NCBI GenBank assembly: GCA_007119835.1
Contig: SKOX01000123.1
Location: 1-8,500 of the forward strand
DNA length: 8,500 nt
DNA from: Paracoccaceae bacterium
GTDB lineage: Bacteria > Pseudomonadota > Alphaproteobacteria > Rhodobacterales > Rhodobacteraceae
Direction of reading: 5' to 3'
How positions within the stretch are numbered: position 1 is the stretch's first letter; every line of letters starts with the position of its first letter. Positions 1 to 7,775 of this stretch are shown one piece after another. Position numbers and translations under genes: made by a program. Below the pieces are notes generated by a model. That model worked only from the letters and a program-made list of their open reading frames with translations, was not told where the DNA came from and did no database searches.

Positions 1-210
1 CGCATCGTGGTCACGATGGCGATGCCCGCGCTGGCCTACCGGTGGTATTTCGGCGCGCACAGCCTCAAGAGCCTGGAGCGCAACATCCTCGCCTTCGTCG
101 GCATCCGCCCCAACCGCCACATGCTGATCGGCCTGGTCGAGGGCATCAGCGACGCCAGGCGTCAGAAGTGGCTGAAGAAGCTTCGCGATCTGGGAACCAG
201 AGGCCGCTGA
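1..210 (+). CDS. NAD(P)H-dependent flavodoxin-fold oxidoreductase, C-terminal fragment
   Basis: The window opens inside this gene; 69 residues and the TGA stop are visible. The segment MPALAYRWYFGAHSLKSLER, followed by a VGIRP...IGLVE stretch and a basic RQKWLKKL tail, is what I recognise as the C-terminus of the Flavodoxin_2-type NAD(P)H:quinone oxidoreductase family (MdaB/YwrO-like). Enzymes of that family are soluble FMN or FAD proteins that reduce quinones or other small acceptors by two-electron transfer. The flavin-binding N-terminal half is outside the window, so the cofactor motif cannot be checked and the substrate is unknown. The gene converges on the sulfotransferase gene, with an 87-base gap after its stop. 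The family call rests on recognition of the tail only; the reading frame itself is secure because codon usage is typical of the region. Confidence 0.72.
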   Translation, partial: RIVVTMAMPALAYRWYFGAHSLKSLERNILAFVGIRPNRHMLIGLVEGISDARRQKWLKKLRDLGTRGR

Positions 211-213
211 CCC

Positions 214-228
214 CGCGCTCCGGGCGCG
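214..228 (+). terminator. Weak GC hairpin between convergent genes
   Basis: A perfect 5-bp all-GC stem (CGCGC, loop TCCGG, GCGCG) starts four bases after the stop of the oxidoreductase gene. No T-run follows, so intrinsic termination is doubtful. A short CTGATCAG palindrome lies just beyond at 234-241. Nothing else stands out in the 87-base gap (211-297). Confidence 0.2.
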
Positions 229-297
229 ATCCCCTGATCAGCGCTGTTGTGCGCACCTCGTCCCACGGTCCGTCGACCGGGCCGCCCTCGGCGCCGC

Positions 298-1023
298 TCA
301 GCGCCCGAGATGGCCCGACATCCTCTCCGCGTAGGCCAGTCGCTGAAGGACGGAGTGACAGAATTCCGCGTCGTCGTCAGAAAGGTCGTCGACATACCCT
401 CCGACCCGACCCTTCCTGAGCTTCAGCGATCTCTCGTCGCCGGGTGTCGTGGCGCCCAAGGCGGCACCGTGCCTGCCAAGTTCCCCCGAAAGCTCACGCT
501 CACGCATCCGGCTGAAGACGTTTCTCTCGGCAACATCTGCCAGCCGCTCTCTCGATGGGCTGCACCCGAAGAAGCGAGCCGTGCGATCCAGCGTCTCGAT
601 GGGGTTTTCGTGCGTTTCCTCGTAAGAGATGACAAGTCCGCGGCGCGCTTTCACTTGCTCCGCACACAGAAGGTTGAACCTGGCAGCTTTCTCGATGCCG
701 AACCGCGGATCCCTGATGAAGTCGCTCATCGTGCCGTCATAAGGCGACTTCACGCGATCCCGCAGATGGTAGAATGCGCTGACCACGGCATCCCGCGGGT
801 CGCGCGTGAGAAGAGCCGCCTGTCTCATGCCGATCGGCCTGATGTAGCCGGCTTTCTGCCATGGCTCGGCCAAGGCCAGATCGGACCCGAGATGATCGAA
901 CTTAACCTCGACACCCAGCTCATCCAGAAGCACACGATACCATGATCTTCCGGATTTCGGGAACGATATGATAACCTTGCGTCTCTTGAAGAGTATCTTC
1001 TGCAAAACCTGCTTCACTGGCAT
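298..1023 (-). CDS. PAPS-dependent sulfotransferase family protein
   Basis: This 241-residue protein carries the sulfotransferase signatures in order. FPKSGRSW (residues 21-28) matches the 5'-phosphosulfate loop, classically PKSGTTW. RDPRDAVVS (74-82) matches the 3'-phosphate-binding segment. RKGRVGGY (203-210) matches the C-terminal RKG..G loop that closes over PAPS. FDHLGSD (42-48) sits where short bacterial members carry an acceptor-site histidine; that role is inferred. Family members transfer a sulfuryl group from PAPS to a hydroxyl or amine of a carbohydrate, lipid or small molecule; the acceptor here is unknown. There is no signal peptide or membrane segment, so it is probably cytosolic. 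The ATG is preceded by GGA seven bases upstream. The gene lies 177 bases downstream of gyrA on the same strand, with no sulfate-activation or glycan genes in view. Its first 120 or so bases are much less GC-rich than gyrA, which suggests acquisition by transfer. Confidence 0.85.
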   Translation of the reverse strand: MPVKQVLQKILFKRRKVIISFPKSGRSWYRVLLDELGVEVKFDHLGSDLALAEPWQKAGYIRPIGMRQAALLTRDPRDAVVSAFYHLRDRVKSPYDGTMSDFIRDPRFGIEKAARFNLLCAEQVKARRGLVISYEETHENPIETLDRTARFFGCSPSRERLADVAERNVFSRMRERELSGELGRHGAALGATTPGDERSLKLRKGRVGGYVDDLSDDDAEFCHSVLQRLAYAERMSGHLGR

Positions 1024-1200
1024 CTTGGGTTCCGCATCTACTTGCCAGCTGCGTGCTACGGCATCGGAGCCGCCCGTTCCCGCCGTCGACCGTCAGACCA
1101 GGCGCGCTTTGGTGCACCGCCGATTTTCGCCGTCGTTGACGCGGAACCGGCAGGGCTCCCGCGGCAGCCCGATCCAGCACGGGACCGGGCCTACCGTCCC

Positions 1201-3960
<2,760 letters not shown>

Positions 3961-3969
3961 GGGGTTGCG

Positions 3970-3973
3970 TCCT
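3970..3973 (-). promoter_or_regulatory. gyrA ribosome binding site (AGGA)
   Basis: AGGA on the minus strand, nine bases before the TTG codon at 3960. It is the only Shine-Dalgarno-like motif near this start and supports TTG over the ATG thirty codons downstream. Confidence 0.6.
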
Positions 3974-3992
3974 GCCTGGCCAGCCTGCGCGA

Positions 3993-4021
3993 GTTATAGT
4001 CCCCGGCGCCGCCGACTGCAA
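3993..4021 (-). promoter_or_regulatory. Predicted sigma-70-type promoter of gyrA
   Basis: On the minus strand, TTGCAG (4016-4021) and TATAAC (3993-3998) are separated by exactly 17 bases. The -10 matches five of six consensus positions; the -35 has the TTG core. Transcription would begin near 3986, giving an untranslated leader of roughly 25 bases before the TTG start. The -35 hexamer lies inside the first unit of the tandem repeat that fills the rest of this gap. This is a sequence match only. Confidence 0.6.
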
Positions 4022-4096
4022 TCGCGGCCACCGCCGCGGCCGACTGCAATCGCGGGCCAGGGCCGCGGCCGGCCGCAATCGCGGGCCGAGGCCGGC
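4011..4096. repeat. Three tandem 28-29 bp repeats upstream of gyrA
   Basis: Three head-to-tail units fill the space between the gyrA promoter and the hisI stop: 4011-4038 (28 bp), 4039-4067 (29 bp) and 4068-4096 (29 bp). Each starts GCCG and contains the invariant core GCAATCGCGG. Units 1 and 2 share GCCGACTGCAATCGCGG exactly; unit 3 reads GCCGGCCGCAATCGCGG. The unit ends are more variable (CCACCGCCGCG, GCCAGGGCCGCG, GCCGAGGCCGGC). On the gyrA strand the core gives TTGCAG in units 1 and 2 and TTGCGG in unit 3, and the unit 1 copy is the predicted -35 box. Palindromic GC stretches such as GCGGCCGGCCGC (4065-4076) occur at the unit 2/3 junction. No coding potential. Confidence 0.85.
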
Positions 4097-4097
4097 C

Positions 4098-4457
4098 CTA
4101 CGCCACCGGCTCGGCGAGAACGACCTCCTCGCCGTCCCGCACCGCGGTGTAGAAGCAGGAAGGCCGGTTGGTGTGGCAGGCGGGCCCGACCTGGTCGACG
4201 ACGAGGAGCAGCGCGTCGCGGTCGCAGTCGACGCGCAGTTCGACCAGGGTCTGGACGTGCCCCGAGGTCTCGCCCTTGCGCCAGAACGCCGCCCGCGAGC
4301 GCGACCAGTAGGTCACCCGCCCCGTCCGCAGCGTCTCGGCCAGGCTTTCGGCGTTCATCCAGGCGAGCATCAGCACGGTGCCGTCGCGCGCCTGGGCCAC
4401 GGCAGGGATCAGGCCGCGGTCGTCGAAGCGAAGGCTGGTCGGGTCGAAGGCTGGCAT
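4098..4457 (-). CDS. hisI: Phosphoribosyl-AMP cyclohydrolase
   Basis: HisI (119 aa) opens the adenine ring of phosphoribosyl-AMP, the third step of histidine synthesis, giving ProFAR. It is cytosolic and acts as a metal-dependent dimer. The family signature is complete: MLAWMN (30-35), YWSRSR (50-55), W59-x-KGETSGH-x-Q (59-69), then VDCDRD (76-81) and GPACHT (91-96). D77, D79 and D81 fit the Mg-binding DxDxD motif; C78, C94 and C101 are the three zinc cysteines, with the usual spacing. This is the stand-alone monofunctional form: there is no fused HisE pyrophosphohydrolase domain. GAGG lies eight bases before the ATG. No other his gene is in view, so histidine genes are scattered in this genome, as is common in Alphaproteobacteria. 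It is divergent from the NifU-like gene and lies upstream of gyrA on the same strand. Confidence 0.96.
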   Translation of the reverse strand: MPAFDPTSLRFDDRGLIPAVAQARDGTVLMLAWMNAESLAETLRTGRVTYWSRSRAAFWRKGETSGHVQTLVELRVDCDRDALLLVVDQVGPACHTNRPSCFYTAVRDGEEVVLAEPVA

Positions 4458-4490
4458 GGGCGCGACCTCGGTCCACTTTTCTCGCCGGCG

Positions 4491-4513
4491 GATCCGGCCT
4501 ATCTAACCGGATC
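4491..4513. promoter_or_regulatory. Perfect 7-9-7 dyad centred between hisI and the NifU-like gene
   Basis: GATCCGG (4491-4497) and CCGGATC (4507-4513) form a perfect inverted repeat around the AT-richer spacer CCTATCTAA. Its centre (4502) coincides with the midpoint of the 91-base divergent gap 4458-4548. The spacer holds TATCTA, which could serve as a poor -10 for the plus-strand gene (TTTTCT 17 bases upstream) and, read on the other strand as TAGATA, for hisI (TTCTCT 17 bases upstream). All these hexamers match consensus only about three in six. An operator for a dimeric regulator is a reasonable guess; I do not recognise the motif. Confidence 0.4.
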
Positions 4514-4548
4514 GGACCGGAGAGAGAAGCGGGCAGGGACCGACGGCC

Positions 4549-4995
4549 ATGAGCGGCGAGACCGACCTCATCAAGCTCTACTCGCAGCGCATCCTCGCGC
4601 TTGCCGCCGACATCCCGTTCGCCGAGCGGCTGCCCGACCCGCAGGTCAGCGCCAAGAAGCGCTCGCCGCTCTGCGGCTCCACCGTCACCGTCGATCTGCG
4701 CGTCGAGGACGGCCGCGTCGCGGCCTTCGGCCAGGACGTCAAGGCCTGCGCCCTCGGCCAGGCGGCCGCCTCGGTGCTCGGCCGCCACGTCATCGGCCGC
4801 TCGCGCGAGGAGATCGCCCGCGCCCGCGACGAGCTCCGCGCCATGCTCAAGGCGGAAGGCCCCGCGCCCGCGCCGCCCTTCGAGGACTTCGAGGTGCTGC
4901 TGCCCGCGCGCGACTACCGCAACCGCCACGCATCGATCCTCCTCGCCATCGAGGCCACCCTCGCCGCCCTCGACGAGGCCCTCGCCACCGCCTGA
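4549..4995 (+). CDS. NifU/IscU-like iron-sulfur cluster scaffold protein
   Basis: This 148-residue protein aligns along its length with the IscU/SufU/NifU N-terminal scaffold fold, which holds nascent Fe-S clusters for transfer to apoproteins. SPLCGSTV (39-46) corresponds to IscU APACGDVM, so C42 is the first ligand cysteine. FGQDVKACALGQAAAS (60-75) corresponds to the second segment, with C67. RNRHASILLAIEA (124-136) corresponds to IscU KIHCSILAEDA, but the third cysteine is A128 and the aspartate after the first cysteine is S44. Two of the usual cluster ligands are therefore missing. As far as I recall, alphaproteobacterial relatives annotated as Fe-S scaffold proteins share this RHAS pattern, so it looks like a subfamily trait and not damage. 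There is no signal peptide. AGGGA lies nine bases before the ATG. It is divergent from hisI, with no isc or suf genes in view. The fold is secure; a true scaffold activity is less so. Confidence 0.85.
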   Translation: MSGETDLIKLYSQRILALAADIPFAERLPDPQVSAKKRSPLCGSTVTVDLRVEDGRVAAFGQDVKACALGQAAASVLGRHVIGRSREEIARARDELRAMLKAEGPAPAPPFEDFEVLLPARDYRNRHASILLAIEATLAALDEALATA

Positions 4996-5018
4996 CGCCC
5001 GCCAGGCCGCGCGCACAT

Positions 5019-5045
5019 GGCACGCGCGCACACAAGGCACGCGCG
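5019..5045 (+). repeat. 10-bp direct repeat GGCACGCGCG
   Basis: GGCACGCGCG occurs at 5019-5028 and again at 5036-5045, in the 124-base gap between the NifU-like gene and the DUF1028 gene. The composition is very GC-biased, so chance is a real possibility. No function assigned. Confidence 0.4.
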
Positions 5046-5062
5046 GAACCCCGCGGGCCCGT

Positions 5063-5101
5063 GGCCGGTTGTCCGGCCTGGGGCCCGTTGCGGGGCCGGA
5101 C
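5063..5101 (+). promoter_or_regulatory. Two mutually exclusive hairpins in the leader of the DUF1028 gene
   Basis: GTCCGGCC (5071-5078) pairs perfectly with GGCCGGAC (5094-5101) across a 15-base loop. The same arm can instead pair with GGCCGG (5063-5068) across a 4-base loop. The longer hairpin ends 18 bases before the ATG at 5120, just upstream of the GGGAG ribosome binding site. There is no T-run. It could be a terminator remnant of the upstream gene, an mRNA structure limiting translation, or chance in GC-rich DNA. Confidence 0.3.
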
Positions 5102-5119
5102 AGCGACGGGAGACCGGCC

Positions 5120-5794
5120 ATGACCTTCTCGATCGTGGCGAAATGCCAGCGCACCGGCCAGTTCGGCATCGGCGCGGCGACGGCGGTGCCTGCAGTCGGC
5201 AAGCTGCTCACGCACGCGCGCGCCGGCATCGGCGCGGTCGCCACCCAGGCCAAGCTCAACCCCTATCTCGGCATCGACGGGCTGCGCTACCTCGCGGAAG
5301 GCGGCAGCGCCGGCTCGGTGCTCGAGCGCCTCGCCGGCGAGGACCCCCGCATCTCGTCGCGCCAGTTCGCCGTCCTGGACGCGACCGGCGCCACGGCGGT
5401 CTTCACCGGGCGCGACTGCATTCCGTGGGCGGGCTCGCTCGAGCGCCCCGGCTTCTCGATCCAGGGCAACCGGATCGCGGGACCGAGGGTGCTCGAGGCC
5501 GCCGCCCGGGCCTTCACGGCCGACCCCGGCGGAGACCTCGCCGACCGGCTCATGGCCGCTCTCGACGCCGGCGACGCCGAGGGCGGCGACATCAAGGGCG
5601 AGGTCTCGGCGACGATCTACGTGATGGATACCGAGGAATACCCGCTCTGGGACATCCGGGTCGACGAGAACGCCAATCCCATCGCCGAGCTGAAGCGCCT
5701 TCACGCCATCTTCCGCGAAGAGCTCCTGCCCGAGATCCGCACCATGCCGACCCGCGCCCACCCCGGCGGCGCCCCGGAGGAACGCCCGGTCTGA
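5120..5794 (+). CDS. DUF1028 family protein (Ntn-hydrolase-like fold), function unknown
   Basis: This 224-residue protein is a DUF1028 (COG3342) member, a widespread bacterial and archaeal family placed in the Ntn-hydrolase superfamily by fold but without an established reaction that I know of. The N-terminus MTFSIVAKC...TGQFGIGAA, then GIGAVATQA (36-44), RQFAVLD (81-87), FTGRDC (95-100), GFSIQGN (111-117) and the glycine/aspartate-rich AGDAEGGDIKG (150-160) are the family's conserved blocks; DIRVDE (178-183) closes the domain. Family members begin close to this point, which supports the ATG at 5120 over upstream in-frame codons; GGGAG lies seven bases before it. Some DUF1028 proteins carry an extra C-terminal peptidoglycan-binding-like domain; this one does not, ending in a short proline-rich tail. 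No signal peptide. It follows the NifU-like gene by 124 bases and may or may not be cotranscribed. No substrate can be inferred from the neighbours. Confidence 0.9.
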   Translation: MTFSIVAKCQRTGQFGIGAATAVPAVGKLLTHARAGIGAVATQAKLNPYLGIDGLRYLAEGGSAGSVLERLAGEDPRISSRQFAVLDATGATAVFTGRDCIPWAGSLERPGFSIQGNRIAGPRVLEAAARAFTADPGGDLADRLMAALDAGDAEGGDIKGEVSATIYVMDTEEYPLWDIRVDENANPIAELKRLHAIFREELLPEIRTMPTRAHPGGAPEERPV

Positions 5795-5825
5795 CGCCCC
5801 GCCCCCTCCGGCAAGCGCCGTCCTC

Positions 5826-5842
5826 GGGGGCATCGAGCCCCC
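5826..5842 (+). terminator. GC hairpin downstream of the DUF1028 gene
   Basis: GGGGGC, loop ATCGA, GCCCCC: a perfect 6-bp stem starting 31 bases after the DUF1028 stop. A second small hairpin (TCGGG, loop CGCC, CCCGA) follows at 5853-5866. No T-tract follows, so classic intrinsic termination is not shown. Confidence 0.35.
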
Positions 5843-5954
5843 TCGGCCGGCGTCGGGCGCCCCCGAACCTCGGCCTGCCTCCCGTCCCGAGCCAGGCGCC
5901 CTCCGGCCCATCCTCCGCCTTCCCGGCCAGAAACCTGGAGAGCAGGCGGGGAGC

Positions 5955-5976
5955 GCGAGGGGTCGGAACCCCTCGC
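5955..5976. repeat. Perfect 9-bp hairpin (inverted repeat)
   Basis: GCGAGGGGT, loop CGGA, ACCCCTCGC. The stem is perfect over nine pairs with a tetraloop, and lies two bases before the first of the AACA-loop hairpins. It could act in termination for either convergent gene. Confidence 0.6.
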
Positions 5977-5978
5977 CC

Positions 5979-6027
5979 GCGCGGCAACAGCCGCGCCCCC
6001 TTGACGCCGCGCGGCAACAGCCGCGCG
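5979..6027. repeat. Two copies of an identical AACA-loop palindrome, 30 bp apart
   Basis: GCGCGGCAACAGCCGCGC occurs at 5979-5996 and again, identically, at 6009-6026. Each copy forms a 7-bp perfect stem with an AACA loop; the second extends to 8 bp (6008-6027). The start-to-start spacing is exactly 30 bases. The intervening 12 bases are CCCCTTGACGCC. The paired palindrome arrangement resembles REP/BIME-type intergenic repeats. Confidence 0.7.
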
Positions 6028-6063
6028 AGGGGCCCCGCGCGCCAGCGTGGGGAGACCGACTCC

Positions 6064-6083
6064 GGCCGCGCAACGGCGCGGCC
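6064..6083 (-). terminator. 8-bp GC hairpin downstream of serA
   Basis: GGCCGCGC, loop AACG, GCGCGGCC on the plus strand; read on the serA strand the loop is CGTT. The stem is perfect and begins 34 bases beyond the serA stop codon. It has the position expected for the serC-serA transcript end, but lacks a T-run. Confidence 0.45.
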
Positions 6084-6117
6084 TCCGCATGGCTAGCCGC
6101 GGGGATGCGCCCTGGCG

Positions 6118-7710
6118 TCAGAAGCTCAGCGACTTCGCCTGGCGGACCTGCGGCAGGGAGGCGATCTCCGCGAGGGTCGCCGGGTCGAGCGCCTCGTCGA
6201 TCCCGATGAGCGCGATCGCCTCGCCGGACTTCTCCCGGCGGCCGAGCGCGAAGGTCGCGATGTTGACCCCGTGCTCGCCGAGCTTCATGCCGAGCGCGCC
6301 GATGTAGCCCGGCACGTCGGTATTGGTCGTGTAGAGCATGTGGCGCATCGGTTCGGCCTCGAGGTTGATCCCCTTGATCTGGATGAACCGCGGCTTGCCG
6401 TCCGAGTAGATCGTCCCGGCCACCGAGCGCGTCTGGCTCTCGGTCGTCACCACCAGCCGCACGTAGGAGCCGAAGGCGCCCTGCGCGTCCTTGCGCGTCT
6501 CGGCGATGTGGATGCCCCGCTCGCGCGCGACGACCGGCGCCGACACCATGTTGACGCCGCCCTCGCCGACGAACGGCCGCAGCAGCCCCGCGGTCAGCGC
6601 CGCGGTCAGCGGCTTGAGGTTCATCTCGCCGACCTCGCCGACATACTCGATCTCTATCTCGGTGATCGGGTTCTCGGTGACCTGGCCCGCGAACAGGCCC
6701 AGCGTCTCGCAGAGCCGGATCCACGGCGCGAGCACCGGCGCCTCCTCGGCGGTCACCGACGGCGCGTTGATCGCGTTTGCCACCGCCCCCTGCACCAGAT
6801 AGTCGGCCATCTGCTCGGCGACCTGCAGCGCCACGTTCTCCTGCGCCTCCGAGGTCGAGGCGCCGAGATGCGGCGTGCAGATCACCCCGTCCACCCCGAA
6901 GAGCGGGTTCTCGCGCGCCGGCTCCACCTCGAAGACGTCGAAGGCCGCGCCGGCAAGCCGCCCCTCGCGCACCGCCTCGGCGACGGAGGCCTCGTCGACC
7001 AGCCCGCCACGGGCGCAGTTGACCAGCCGCGCGCCCGGCTTCATCGCCCTGATGCGCGCCGCGTCGAGGATGCCGGCGGTCTTCTCGGTCTTCGGCACGT
7101 GCAGGCTGACGAAGTCGGCGCGGGCGAGCAGATCGTCCACCTCGTCGATCCGCTCGACGCCGATCGCCTGCGCCCGCTCCGCCGACAGGAACGGGTCGTA
7201 GGCGATCACCCGCATCCTCAGCCCGATCGCGCGGGCCGCCACCACCGAGCCGATGTTGCCGCAGCCGATCAGCCCCAGCGTCTTGCCGGTGATCTCGCTC
7301 CCCATGAAGCGCGACTTCTCCCACTTGCCCGCCCGGGTCGAGGCGTCCGCCGCCGGGATCTGCCGCGCCAGCGCCATCAGCAGCGCGATGGCGTGCTCGG
7401 CCGTGGTGATCGAGTTCCCGAACGGCGTGTTCATCACCACGACGCCCCTCGCGCTCGCCGCCGCGATGTCGACGTTGTCGACGCCGATGCCGGCGCGCCC
7501 GACGACCCGAAGCCGCTCCGCCCGCTCGAGGATGTCGCGCGTCACCTTGGTGGCCGAGCGCACCGCGAGGCCGTCGTAGCCGCCGATCACCTCGGCGAGC
7601 CGCGCGGGGTCCTTGCCGAGCGCCGGCTCGAAGTCGACCTCGACGCCGCGGTCGCGGAAGATCTGCACCGCCGCATCCGACAGCGCGTCCGAAATCAGTA
7701 CCTTGGGCAT
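6118..7710 (-). CDS. serA: D-3-phosphoglycerate dehydrogenase
   Basis: SerA (530 aa, a normal length for the long form) oxidises 3-phosphoglycerate to 3-phosphohydroxypyruvate with NAD+, the committed step of serine synthesis. The N-terminal substrate domain is split around a Rossmann domain with GCGNIG (149-154) and the NAD-ribose acid D172. The catalytic residues are R234 (in CARGG), E263 and H281, with the 29- and 18-residue spacing seen in human PHGDH-type enzymes. An intervening allosteric-substrate-binding (ASB) domain (about 320-450) and a C-terminal ACT domain (about 455-530, beginning MLYTTNTDVPG) follow. The ACT domain is the serine-feedback module in relatives; whether this enzyme is inhibited is not visible. 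Of two close ATGs (7716 and 7710), the second is chosen because AAGGGG lies eight bases before it but only two before the first; MPKVLIS also matches the family start. It lies 65 bases downstream of serC, probably in one transcript. Confidence 0.97.
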   Translation of the reverse strand: MPKVLISDALSDAAVQIFRDRGVEVDFEPALGKDPARLAEVIGGYDGLAVRSATKVTRDILERAERLRVVGRAGIGVDNVDIAAASARGVVVMNTPFGNSITTAEHAIALLMALARQIPAADASTRAGKWEKSRFMGSEITGKTLGLIGCGNIGSVVAARAIGLRMRVIAYDPFLSAERAQAIGVERIDEVDDLLARADFVSLHVPKTEKTAGILDAARIRAMKPGARLVNCARGGLVDEASVAEAVREGRLAGAAFDVFEVEPARENPLFGVDGVICTPHLGASTSEAQENVALQVAEQMADYLVQGAVANAINAPSVTAEEAPVLAPWIRLCETLGLFAGQVTENPITEIEIEYVGEVGEMNLKPLTAALTAGLLRPFVGEGGVNMVSAPVVARERGIHIAETRKDAQGAFGSYVRLVVTTESQTRSVAGTIYSDGKPRFIQIKGINLEAEPMRHMLYTTNTDVPGYIGALGMKLGEHGVNIATFALGRREKSGEAIALIGIDEALDPATLAEIASLPQVRQAKSLSF

Positions 7711-7718
7711 GTCCATAT

Positions 7719-7724
7719 CCCCTT
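7719..7724 (-). promoter_or_regulatory. serA ribosome binding site (AAGGGG)
   Basis: AAGGGG on the minus strand, eight bases from the ATG at 7710 and only two from the in-frame ATG at 7716. The spacing decides in favour of the downstream start. Confidence 0.7.
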
Positions 7725-7728
7725 GGAC

Positions 7729-7746
7729 CCCGGCGCTCCGGCCGGG
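7729..7746 (-). promoter_or_regulatory. Hairpin in the serC-serA gap
   Basis: CCCGGC, loop of six, GCCGGG: a perfect 6-bp stem five bases upstream of the serA ribosome binding site. It may help set serA translation or partly end serC transcripts, or be chance. The rest of the 65-base gap holds an imperfect palindrome TGCCAATTTGCA (7752-7763) and no clear -10 box. Confidence 0.3.
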
Positions 7747-7775
7747 CCCTCTGCCAATTTGCAAGGAAAGCGCCG

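Larger units (their letters stand above)
5795..6117. other. 323-base non-coding convergent region rich in hairpins
   Basis: This gap separates the plus-strand DUF1028 gene from the minus-strand serA gene. Reading frames here run into the neighbouring genes in the wrong frame and show no family similarity, so I call no gene. It holds at least six short perfect inverted repeats, at 5826-5842, 5853-5866, 5955-5976, 5979-5996, 6008-6027 and 6064-6083. Two of them share the same 18-base sequence. None is followed by a T-run on either strand. The likely role is two-sided transcription termination or mRNA 3'-end protection, or the site is a REP-like repeat of the genome. Confidence 0.7.

Noticed and set aside
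1024..1200. Possible terminator or promoter between gyrA and the sulfotransferase gene, including GCCCG/CGGGC (1167-1171 with 1186-1190)
   Set aside because: The best inverted repeat is only 5 bp with a 14-base loop and no T-run, and I found no convincing -10/-35 pair for the sulfotransferase gene.
4011..4096. DnaA boxes, iterons or a replication origin in the gyrA upstream repeats
   Set aside because: No TTATCCACA-like boxes, no AT-rich unwinding region and no replication gene; gyrA proximity alone is not evidence.
4601..5119. Upstream in-frame extension of the DUF1028 gene
   Set aside because: The extension overlaps the NifU-like gene in another frame and has no domain; the conserved family N-terminus begins at the ATG at 5120, which has GGGAG seven bases upstream.
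5979..6083. CRISPR-like array from the repeated palindromes
   Set aside because: Only two identical copies, a 12-base gap between them, no spacers of CRISPR length and no cas genes.
4847..7324. 825-codon minus-strand open frame across the NifU-like, DUF1028 and serA region
   Set aside because: It runs antisense to two genes and out of frame through serA, with no recognisable domain; a product of GC-rich codon structure.
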